From positions 1-34,680 of the forward strand of contig NZ_PSZO01000009.1 of NCBI RefSeq assembly GCF_004335975.1: a stretch of 34,680 bases of DNA, read 5' to 3'. Source of the DNA: Mycoplasma marinum (lineage in GTDB: Bacteria; Bacillota_I; Bacilli_A; Mycoplasmatales; Metamycoplasmataceae). Below, in pieces: positions 27,145-34,680 of the stretch; position 1 is the first letter of the stretch; the number at the start of each line of letters is the position of its first letter. Made by a program: the position numbers and the translations under genes. Under the pieces are notes generated by a model. The model was not told the origin of the DNA and made no database searches. It worked only from the letters and a program-made list of their open reading frames with translations.

Positions 27145-28647
27145 TTATTTTTTATCTTTGAATTTATTCTTATTAATATTTTTTATATCTTTCTTTCTCC
27201 CAGAATTGGTTAACTTATCAAATACATTTGGATTAATAGGTCTTGGTTCGGGTAATGCAAGATTTAATATAATACCAACTATTAACGCTATTGACATACC
27301 TTTAAGCATTACTGCGCTTCCCTTGATGAAGAATCCCAATGTTGCTCCGCCAACACCAAGTATTAACATTGTAAGGACAACAAATAGATTTTTAAGATTA
27401 CCAAGGTCAACATTATCTTGGATAAGTATTTTTAGTCCATTGGCAGCAATGAATCCAAATAACAATACACCAACACCACCAAGTACAGGTTTGGGTATTA
27501 AAGCAATTGTATTTGGAACTAATTGTATAAATGAAAGTAATATTGCAAATATAGCTGCAAGTCCTGTAACATATGTTGAAGCTATTTTAGACATACCTAC
27601 AACTGTTGTATTTTCTCCATATGAAGTATTTGCTGGTCCCCCAACCAATCCTCCAAATGCTGTGGCAAGTCCATCGCCAAGAAGTGTTTTATGTAATCCT
27701 GGATTATTAATATAGTCTTTATTTGTTATTTTACCAAGCACTGTATGATCGCCAATATGTTCAGCAATAGTAACAAAAGCGATTGGCATCATTAAGATAA
27801 ATGGTCAAAAACTTCAACCATTGCTTGTTCCAAATGAAGCATGCTTACCAGCAATTATAGCATTCTTAAAATTTGGAACTCCAATATAAGTACTTAGTTC
27901 ACGCCCTTTGAAACTTGAATAAGGAATCATGCTTGAGTGTCATGATGAAATTATTAATGAGACAACAAAACCAACCACTATTGCTCCAAGAATTGGAACT
28001 AATTTCATCTTTCCTTTACATAATAGAGCAATGAGCATACCTGATATCGAGGTTATAACACCAACAACAACTCCTCATCAATCGACTAAACCTTTTGAAA
28101 CATTTTCTTCTGTTAAACCTATTTGGCTAATGGCAACGGGTGCAACTGATAGACCAATTATCATAATCATAGGACCAACTACAACTGGCGCTAATAATTT
28201 TTTAATTCATTTAATTCCGAAGAAGTAAATGATTAGTGCGACAATAACATATACAAGTCCAACTCCAAGTAAACCAAAGAATGCTGAAGTTCCATAAATT
28301 TTATACATTGAGCCAATTGCAGCAATATATGCAAATGATGAACCTAAATATATCGGAACTTTACCGACGGTGCATAAAATATAAATAAGTGTACCTACAC
28401 CAGAAGCAAATATAGCTAAATCCGTAGTGATAACTACTTCACCTGCAATACTATTAATTAATAAAGGCGTAAGCACAGTTGCTCCAAACATAGCAAATAA
28501 ATGTTGGATTGAAAGTATGATTCACATACCAATTGATTTAGGTCTATCTCTTGGACCTAAAATCATACCCTCGCCTTTTTGATTTTTATCAAACGAAATT
28601 TCGTCAAAATCTTTTTCAGTTGTTTCTATGCTTTTTCTTCTACTCAT
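27145..28647 (-). CDS. NCS2-family uracil/xanthine permease
   Basis: 500 aa, about 14 membrane segments, read across many TGA codons. NCS2 signatures: IQHLFAMFGATVLTPLLIN in TM1 (family QH motif), VPIYLGSSFAYIAAI in TM3, ITIAEHIGDHTVLGKI-type helix with the substrate-binding Glu (TIAEHIGD), and GGPANTSYGENTTVVGMSKIAS, the signature helix. It imports uracil or xanthine/guanine with protons; the UraA/PbuX split cannot be settled by eye, but TIAEHIGDH and SYGEN favour UraA. Start behind AAAGAGG. The leader contains an intrinsic-terminator-like hairpin, so attenuation by a pyrimidine or purine signal is likely. Confidence 0.92.
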
Positions 28648-28671
28648 TTATAACCTCTTTTCTTTAAAAAA

Positions 28672-28700
28672 TCCAAAAAATAAGAACCCTAAAGTTCTTA
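28672..28700 (-). promoter_or_regulatory. Attenuator-like hairpin in the permease leader
   Basis: On the minus strand, TAAGAAC-tttagg-GTTCTTA followed by TTTTTT lies between the promoter (TATAAT at 28785-28790) and the ribosome binding site of the permease. This has the form of an intrinsic terminator inside the 5' leader (~130 nt). Confidence 0.55.
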
Positions 28701-28811
28701 AATAAAATATAAAAATGAAAAAATAGATAGTTCAATAACTTTCAAGTTGTTCATTAGAGTGATTATTTTGTTCATTTGTATATTATTATAACATTTAAAT
28801 AAGGGATTTTT

Positions 28812-28970
28812 TTGTCTATAAAGAATACAAAATACATAAAAAAAGTAAGCGCACTTAGGATACGCAAACTTATTATTTTGACTTGTGCTTTTGCACTTTT
28901 TATTGTATTCGGATTAATTTATATTGATGAGTCATTTTGGCTTTTAACTTATGACTCAATATTATTTTAA
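28812..28970 (+). CDS. Putative small membrane protein (52 aa), TTG start
   Basis: Starts at TTG 28812 with AAGGGA about 6 nt upstream. The N-terminus is basic (KNTKYIKKVSALRIRK), followed by a membrane segment (LIILTCAFALFIVFGLIYI) and a short aromatic tail (DESFWLLTYDSILF). Its promoter would overlap that of the divergent permease gene (TATTAT/TATAAC near 28781-28792). The composition looks coding, but the small size and TTG start leave real doubt. Confidence 0.4.
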   Translation: MSIKNTKYIKKVSALRIRKLIILTCAFALFIVFGLIYIDESFWLLTYDSILF

Positions 28971-29005
28971 GGCTCTTTTTCAATTTTTTCAATATTTTAA
29001 GTATT

Positions 29006-29045
29006 TTTGAAAATATTTTTAGAATAAATATATAATTTATGTATG
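29006..29045 (+). promoter_or_regulatory. RpiR-box candidate and leaderless promoter of RpiR gene 2
   Basis: TTTGAAAATATTTTTA (29006-29021) repeats the core found at the transporter and at RpiR gene 1. TATAAT at 29031-29036 is six bases before ATG 29043, so the mRNA is probably leaderless and the box overlaps the -35 region (autoregulation). Confidence 0.55.
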
Positions 29046-29846
29046 ATTAAATCTAAAATACTTTCACACAAACATTTTTTCACATCTTCAGAAAAAGAGA
29101 TAGCAATATATATATTAAACAATTTCAATGAAAAAACAGCTAATTTAAGTATCACACAATTAGCAAATAAAATACACGTTTCCTCAGCGGCGTTAACTAG
29201 ATTTTGCCAAAAGATAGATATGAATGGTTTTAAAGAGTTTCAATATGTACTGTCAGAAGAGGTTTCCGCTTCTAAAAATTCCAATCAATCTATTGAACTT
29301 ACAGAAATAATAACTTCGTTGAAAGAGACAGAAAAAATATTAAATAAAGAAGCAATATCGCTTGTTGCTAATAAAATTTGGAAAACACAAAATGTATACA
29401 TCTATGGAGAAGCGTTTACACATATCCTTGCTATGACCTTAAGTAGAAAATTAAATAAAATCAACATACCTTCAAGAGTCTATAATGTTGCTTCTGATAC
29501 TGGTGCTATACTTCCAAAAAAAGATTCTGTTCATATCTTCATTTCTACTTCTGGCAGAAATCCAAATATATTAATTGGAGCCAGCAAGATAAGTATGGGT
29601 AAGACAAAAAATCAAATGATTGTTTCAATAACGGCTAGTGACTTTAGTAATATTGAAAAATATGAGAATGTACACATTAAGGGTTTAAGTTCTGATTCAG
29701 GTATTGGAGATCCACAAGAATTACCAACAGTTGGAGCTCATGTAATTCAGTTTATAAGCGATACGCTATATAAAAAAATCTATAAGATCGATGAAAAAGA
29801 AAATGATTCTATAATATTTAGCTTATCAAGCTTAAGGTATAAATAA
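29043..29846 (+). CDS. RpiR/MurR-family transcriptional regulator 2 (HTH + SIS)
   Basis: 267 aa with no in-frame TGA. HTH domain ~1-75 (TANLSITQLANKIHVSSAALTRFCQKIDMNGFKEFQ) and SIS domain ~95-250 (VYIYGEAFTHILAMTLSRKLNKINI, VHIFISTSGRNPNILIGA). It shares TRFCQKI, IYGEAFT and ILPKK(D/N)SVHIFIS with the first RpiR gene, so the two are paralogues about 15 kb apart. The usual phosphosugar-binding Ser/Thr pair of SIS domains is represented by STSGRNP. It faces the nrd operon tail to tail; its targets are unknown, though its own promoter carries the shared box. Confidence 0.9.
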   Translation: MIKSKILSHKHFFTSSEKEIAIYILNNFNEKTANLSITQLANKIHVSSAALTRFCQKIDMNGFKEFQYVLSEEVSASKNSNQSIELTEIITSLKETEKILNKEAISLVANKIWKTQNVYIYGEAFTHILAMTLSRKLNKINIPSRVYNVASDTGAILPKKDSVHIFISTSGRNPNILIGASKISMGKTKNQMIVSITASDFSNIEKYENVHIKGLSSDSGIGDPQELPTVGAHVIQFISDTLYKKIYKIDEKENDSIIFSLSSLRYK

Positions 29847-29932
29847 AAAATATTTGCTTTCCAATCTAATGATTGAGTGCAAATATTCTCATAAGTACTT
29901 CAAATGATATTTCAATCATCTTTATATATAAG

Positions 29933-29957
29933 CATAGAATTTATATTCTATGTTTTA
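29933..29957. terminator. Terminator between RpiR gene 2 and nrdE
   Basis: CATAGAAT-ttat-ATTCTATG stem followed by TTTTAAT on the plus strand; it lies in the convergent gap. A longer AATATTTGC/GCAAATATT inverted repeat sits beside it at about 29849-29890. Confidence 0.6.
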
Positions 29958-29983
29958 ATGTTTAAAAATTAAAAGTATAAATT

Positions 29984-32131
29984 TTATATAAAACAAGAAC
30001 TACACTCAATACTCTCACTACCCTCAAGTACTTCTTGTCTAACTCTAACATAGTAAATGGATGAGCATTTTTTCTTGAATGCATAAATATAAGCTTTATT
30101 AAGATCCCTTGTTGTTGCTTTATCAGTCATGAATAATGTCAATGAAATAGCTTGATCAATGTGTTGTTGTGCCGCTGCAACAATATCTATAATTGCCATT
30201 GGTCCAACTTCATAAGCTCCTTTTTCATAAAATTTCTTATTTTCGTCATTAATTTTATATGAAGGAAAATATACTCTGCCTAATTTCCCCTCTTTTCTTA
30301 TTTCTACCGATGAAACAACAGGTTGTAAACTAGGTGTGCATGAAGAAAGATAAGAAATAGATCCCGTTGGAGCAACGGCCATTAGATGTGAGTTAGCTAA
30401 ACCATATTTCATAATTTGTTCTTTAAGATCCACTCATTGTTGTTGTGTAGGTATTTCAACATTGTACTTCTTAAATAATTCAATAATTTTTTTGGTTTTT
30501 GGGTTTCATTCGTTTTTGTCAACTTTTGTATACTTATCAAAATAAGAACCATCTTCATATTTTGAACCCTTAAAATTATCGAAAGTATACTTCCTTTTCC
30601 TTGCCATAGTATTGGAAGCTTTATAGGCATGATATGCCAAAGTATAGAAAAATACACTTGTAAAATCAACCGCTTCAATGGAATCATAAAAAATATGATT
30701 AACTGATAAAAAGCCATGTAAATTCATTGCACCAAGACCTACAGCATGGTTTGCATTATTGCCTTTTTTAAGACTAGGAACAGAATCGAAACTACTATTT
30801 CAAGATACATAATCCAATGAAAGAATAGATTGGAAAACCGAATCACCAAATTCTTGACCAGACTCCATCATTTTATGAATATTAACAGAACCTAAATTAC
30901 AGCAAACATCTTCCCCTATTTTTTTATAACTTAAATCAACATTATATTCACTTGGTGTATTAGGTTGTACAATTTCAGAACATAAATTAGACATAACAAT
31001 TCTATCTTTATATGGGTTGTTATTATTAACAGTATCATCAAATAATAAATAAGGATACCCTGATTCAAAGTGCAATTCTGCTATTAATTGAAACAATTTT
31101 CTTGCATTAATAAATGTTTTCTTAATTTTAGGGTTATTAAGTAGTGACTTATATTCCTTGGTAATAGAAATATCAGAAAGTGGTTTTCCGTAAACCCTCT
31201 CAACATCATATGGTGAAAAGAGTGCCATTTCTTCATTATTTTTCGCTAATTCAAATGTTACATCAGGAACAACAACTCCAAGAGAAAGAGATTTAATTCT
31301 TATTTTTTCATCAGCATTCTCTCTTTTTGTATCAAGAAATGACAAAATATCAGGATGGTGTGCATTTAAATAAACAGCCCCAGCACCTTGACGTTGCCCT
31401 AACTGGTTTGCATAAGAAAATGAATCCTCCAATAATTTCATAACAGGAATAATACCAGTAGATTGATTTTCAATTTTTTTAATAGGAGAACCAAATTCTC
31501 TAATATTAGTCAAGGATAGTGCGACACCACCACCTCTTTTTGAAAGCTGTAACGAAGATGTAATCGCCCTACCAATTGATTCCATATTATCTTCTACCCT
31601 TAATAAATAACAAGATACGAATTCACCACGTTGTTTTTTACCAGCATTTAAAAATGTCGGTGTAGCTGGTTGAAATCTTCCAAGCATTAATTCTTTTACA
31701 ACTTTTTTAGACCTATTAAAATCACCTCCTGCAAGCAATAATGAATTCATAACAATTCTATCTTCATACCTTTCTAAATATTGGGAATTATCAAACGTCT
31801 TAAGACAATATGCATTATAAAATTTAAGCGCTCCCATAAAACTAGGAAATTGAAAATTGAATGAAAATGCCAATTTCGTAAGTTCTTCTATTTGTTCGAT
31901 TGTGTATATATCCAAAATTTCTTTTTCATAGTATTCATTATCAATTAAATATTTAATTCTTTCAGCAACAGAATTAAAATATTTTGTTCGTGGCAAAGCA
32001 TGTTTTTGCATATAAACTTTTGCAGCTTCAACATCTTTTCCAAAATTACTTTTGCCTCCAAAATTTAATTTACTTTGAGCATTCAAAGCTAGATATTCTT
32101 GTTCAGCTTCACGCTGTTCTTTATTTCACAT
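29984..32131 (-). CDS. nrdE: Class I ribonucleotide reductase alpha subunit
   Basis: 715 aa, class Ib-like size without an N-terminal ATP-cone. Features: [16 protein letters not shown] (first redox Cys), [46 protein letters not shown] (N-x-C-x-E active site: thiyl Cys with Asn and Glu), and a C-terminal ECSSCFI with the C710-xx-C713 shuttle that passes electrons from thioredoxin/NrdH. Reduces ribonucleoside diphosphates using a radical supplied by NrdF. Start [11 protein letters not shown] (second codon TGA) follows AAAAGGAG; it overlaps the end of nrdI by 11 bp. Last gene of nrdF-nrdI-nrdE. Confidence 0.96.
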
Positions 32132-32591
32132 TTTTATCTCCTTTTCTTCAAAACTTAGTTAAAATTTCCTTTAATCTAATCACATCTTGTTTTGTACCCA
32201 ACAATTCAAAACTGTAAAGATATGGGACATTTAATTTTTGAGATAAAATTGGTCCCGCTAGTGCAAAAGTACTCCCAAAATTAGTATTTCCCGATGCAAC
32301 TATACCCTTGCAATTTATTCTATTGCTTTCTTTATTTAAAAATTGAATAACTTGTTTTGGAACAGCACCTTCGGTTATGTCTAGCCCTCCACTATATGTT
32401 GGACAAAATAATACATAGTCCTGATTGACATCAATTTTTTCATTGATATTAATAGGTATCCTTTCACTTGATAAACCTAATTTTTGAATCATTCTATGTG
32501 TATTATTAGATTTAGAAGAAAAGTAAACTACCTTAATTTCCCCACTTGGTCTTTGGATATTTTCCATTATTTTTAAGAATTCTTTTTCCAT
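32121..32591 (-). CDS. nrdI: Flavodoxin-like NrdI, activator of the ribonucleotide reductase small subunit
   Basis: 156 aa. Family motifs: [18 protein letters not shown] (FMN phosphate loop), [36 protein letters not shown]. NrdI supplies an oxidant to NrdF. TGA at 32148 encodes Trp, so the protein ends [13 protein letters not shown] rather than at that codon. It starts one base after the nrdF stop, with GGGAG in the nrdF 3' end, and overlaps nrdE. In metal-free R2 systems NrdI is needed to hydroxylate the radical tyrosine to DOPA, which fits this operon. Confidence 0.94.
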
Positions 32592-32592
32592 A

Positions 32593-33612
32593 TTAAAACT
32601 CCCAGTCTTCATCATCTGTTTCTTCTGAAACGCCCATAACATATGATGATCCATTACCTGAGAAAAAGTCATGATTCTCAGTTGCATTTGAAGAAAGCTG
32701 TGCAAATACTTCAGGTTTGATTTCCGTTTCTTGAGCACTAAAAGGAGAATCATAACCAAGGTTTTGTAAAAACTTTCCTGCATTATATAAACTAAATTTA
32801 ATTGCATCTTCTGCAAGATTAAAACCTTCATATAAATCGTTAAGATACTCTTTTTCTAGTTCAATAAGTTTATAAGTTAAATCAAAAACAAATTTTTTGT
32901 ACTCTTCTTGTTTTTCTTTGGAAAGCTTTTCTACTTTCTTTTGATATTTATACCCACTGTAATAATTGTGCAAAACTTTATCCCTTAAAATAAGTCTAAT
33001 AATATCACTCGTATTAGGTAATTTACCTCTTGCAGAAAGATAGAAAGGTAAATAAAATCCTCCATAAAGTAAAAACCCAGGCATAAGCGCTGCAGCAACT
33101 TTAGATTTTAGTGGATCATCTCCCATATAATAGGGCATCAAGGCCCTTGCTCTTTTTTGTAATGAATTATTATTGATTACTCATTCATGCGCTTCTTCAA
33201 TTTGCTCAGAAGAGCATAAGGTAAAAAAAATAGTTCCGTATGAACGAGCATGTACACCAACCATAAAAGCAAAGTTTGTATAAATAACTTGCTCATGATC
33301 TGTTTGAGAGTTACCCACTTGTGCAGTGTCACAAACAGTTGCTTGAATAGTATCTAATAAAGTTAGTCCAGTAAATGTTTTAGTAATTAAATCTTGCCAA
33401 TTTTTATCCATTGTATTTCATGAAACTAAATCATTAGAAACAGGCATTTTTTCTGGCAATCAAAAATTTTGAGTAATCCTTGTCCAAACTTCTAAATCTT
33501 TTTCATCATTCATTACATTCCAATTAACAGATCTCATTTTGCCTTGATAACCATTTTGACAGTACTCAATAGGCGAAACTGATTGATTATAGTATTCATT
33601 ATTCTTAGCCAT
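32593..33612 (-). CDS. nrdF: Class Ie (metal-free, VPK-type) ribonucleotide reductase beta subunit
   Basis: 339 aa. The R2 four-helix core is intact, but three of the metal-ligand Glu residues of ordinary NrdF are replaced: FMESVH becomes FMVGVH (V118), LLESFLFYSGF becomes LMPGFLLYGGF (P178), and RDEAVH becomes RDKVLH (K212). D87, H121, H215 and the radical tyrosine Y125 (HARSYG) remain. This V-P-K set is the signature of the class Ie R2 known from Mesoplasma florum, which uses a DOPA radical without metals. It delivers the radical to NrdE. Start MAKNNEYY behind AAAAAGGAG. First enzyme gene of the operon; a structured leader with a short ORF precedes it. Confidence 0.95.
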
Positions 33613-33772
33613 AATATATTCTCCTTTTTAATATACACAACAAACTGGTTGTTGACTCGTACACTAAAAAATGCAATAGAAAATCAACAACTTCATCCTT
33701 AGTAAAGTTATTTAAATAAGTTAAAAATAAGTTTTCCGACTTTACGGTTGCTAAGACAGTTGACTGAGTCAT
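33605..33772 (-). CDS. Putative 55-aa leader protein of the nrd operon
   Basis: Starts MTQSTVLATVKSENLFLTYL and ends KRRIYYG, overlapping the nrdF start by 8 bp in another frame. AAGGA directly abuts its ATG, which is a weak site. The frame includes the paired leader segments described elsewhere, so it may be a leader peptide that couples translation to nrdF, or simply an open frame through structured RNA. No similarity recognised. Promoter on the minus strand at about 33813-33818 (TATAAT). Confidence 0.35.
   Translation of the reverse strand: MTQSTVLATVKSENLFLTYLNNFTKDEVVDFLLHFLVYESTTSLLCILKRRIYYG
33638..33691 (-). promoter_or_regulatory. Mutually exclusive hairpins in the nrd leader
   Basis: GTTGTTGA (33648-33655) can pair with TCAACAAC (33684-33691), or its core can instead pair with CAACAA at 33638-33643 to form a hairpin just before the nrdF ribosome binding site (33621-33628). 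Only one can form at a time: the layout of a translational or transcriptional switch. Confidence 0.45.
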
Positions 33773-34021
33773 TCCTTGTACATTTTTAATTTATATTCGG
33801 TTGTGTATAAAAATTATAGTGAAAAAATAAAACCTTTTCTGTTAATTATTCCTCACTTTAGAAGTATAAAAAATCAGCAACAAATAAATCACTTTATCTA
33901 ATTTTTATTAAACTAGTAACTTTCTTAAAATTATGTTATTAAAAAATACACCTCTTCCGAGTTGCATCTTAAATATTTATTCTAATATAACTTTGTTTGG
34001 CTATTTGTTTTTTTATAAGTT

Positions 34022-34426
34022 TTAAATACTTTTTTCCAATAATCAAATTGTTTTTTCTAAGTAATCTCTTAGTTCATCAACAATCACATACATTGCACCA
34101 AGTTCTTTAGGTAATTCTTCTTTTTCAGCTTTTTCAAGAATAATTGTTGCTTGTGAAACTAAGTCTTCAATACATTTATCAATAGGAATAGTCATTCCTT
34201 TTGTTTCTTTTAAAGATGAATTAGCAATGGCGTTTGCTAGTGTTGTTTCAACTTCTAGATGTCTTTGAATAAATTTTTCAGCAATAAGATCGATGAATTC
34301 ATCAATTTGTGAATACATTTTATCTGTTAGTCTATGAATTGCTAAAAAACCTGGGCCCTTCATTTTTCAATGCATAGATTGAATGTTGCTTCTATAGACA
34401 ATTAAGTCATTTAATATATTTTGCAT
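34022..34426 (-). CDS. dps: Dps-family ferritin-like protein
   Basis: 134 aa, rather short for Dps (~150-165) because N- and C-terminal tails are minimal. The ferroxidase region reads MHWKMKGPGFLAIHRLTDKMYSQIDEFIDLIAEKF, matching the Dps pattern HWxxKGPxFxxxHxxxDxxYxxxDexxDxxAE with both His and the Asp/Glu that build the inter-subunit iron site. Dps dodecamers oxidise and store iron and protect DNA from peroxide. Two TGA-Trp codons (including the Trp of MHW). AAAGGAG ribosome binding site. A basic DNA-binding tail is not evident, so the DNA-binding function is uncertain. Confidence 0.9.
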
Positions 34427-34602
34427 TCTATTCTCCTTTATACATAAATAATTATATTCCTTTTGAAAATTAAAAACATAAAGTTTATTTTAATTGGAGC
34501 GGTTTCCAAGTTATCGGAATGTTTTAATGAAAAATATTTACACTTTTTCGCTTTGCTCAATAAAAAAAACATGACCTTAAAAAGTTATATTAGGATAAAA
34601 AA

Positions 34603-34680
34603 TTAAGACACACTCAAAGTGTTGGACATCATGCGAGAATATTCGTATGGTGTTTTATTATCCAAACATCTTTGAACTCT
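34603..34680 (-). CDS. C-terminal end of a DDE-type transposase (partial)
   Basis: Only 25 codons and the stop are in the window. The residues RVQRCLDNKTPYEYSRMMSN resemble the extreme C-terminus of IS30/IS3-type transposases (pattern RPxKxLxxxTPxExF). The family cannot be decided from so little. It is separated from the Dps gene by 176 bp in which no clear terminal repeat was seen. Confidence 0.5.
   Translation of the reverse strand, partial: RVQRCLDNKTPYEYSRMMSNTLSVS

Noticed and set aside
27158-28228. Open frames on the plus strand opposite the permease gene
   Set aside because: Shadow frames of an NCS2 permease whose motifs are unmistakable on the minus strand.
1-34680. CRISPR array, tRNA and rRNA genes
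   Set aside because: I looked for regularly spaced direct repeats and for GC-richer cloverleaf sequences and found none.

Overview
This window is from a wall-less mollicute. DNA is about 70% A+T, and nearly every recognisable protein reads through in-frame TGA codons at conserved tryptophan positions, so TGA = Trp (genetic code 4). The ribonucleotide reductase small subunit has the metal-free Val-Pro-Lys signature known from Mesoplasma florum, and the other genes (RpiR regulators, UhpT-like transporter, SHOCT membrane proteins, leaderless promoters) fit the Mesoplasma/Entomoplasma/Spiroplasma branch. All CDS coordinates below use code 4, so many are much longer than standard-code ORFs.

Region 1 (1-11.4 kb) is accessory and looks like a defence or conflict island. 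It holds a gamma-glutamylcyclotransferase-like protein with a membrane tail (105-1799, minus); a compact zinc deaminase gene (2635-3129) framed by a perfect 20-bp inverted repeat, a duplicated promoter and a probable small RNA; an SF1 helicase (3384-5805) whose 5' end is broken or switched by an 8-T tract; a translationally coupled 476-aa partner of unknown function (5805-7235); a three-gene membrane/ABC cassette (7561-9867, minus); and an autoinhibited Fic enzyme (10257-11396) with a perfect 14-bp palindromic arm pair over its promoter.

Region 2 (11.6-18.9 kb) is sugar-phosphate metabolism and housekeeping: an unknown 159-aa protein, a UhpT/GlpT-type transporter and an RpiR regulator on the minus strand, mannose-6-phosphate isomerase diverging from them, a SHOCT membrane protein, an aldo/keto reductase and a NUDIX hydrolase.

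Region 3 (18.9-23.6 kb) is a second nucleic-acid-processing cluster: a 62-aa Cys-containing protein, RmuC, a small HNH protein, a small SHOCT membrane protein, then a second SF1 helicase with its own TAATG-coupled partner. This is a paralogous module to the one in region 1.

Region 4 (23.6-34.7 kb) is mostly core: 5-formyl-THF cyclo-ligase, DUF368 (PopT-type) membrane protein, an anchored unknown protein, RdgB/Ham1 dITPase, a 93-aa unknown with a repeat-rich upstream region, an NCS2 uracil/xanthine permease with an attenuator-like leader, a second RpiR regulator, the nrdF-nrdI-nrdE operon with a structured leader, a Dps-like ferritin and the end of a transposase. No tRNA, rRNA or CRISPR array was seen.

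Several genes (Fic, both RpiR, helicase 2, Ham1) share the exact arrangement TATAAT-N6-ATG, which puts transcription start at or next to the initiation codon (leaderless mRNAs). The best candidate for an undescribed system is the 2.55-7.24 kb block: deaminase + antisense small RNA + phase-variable helicase + coupled partner.
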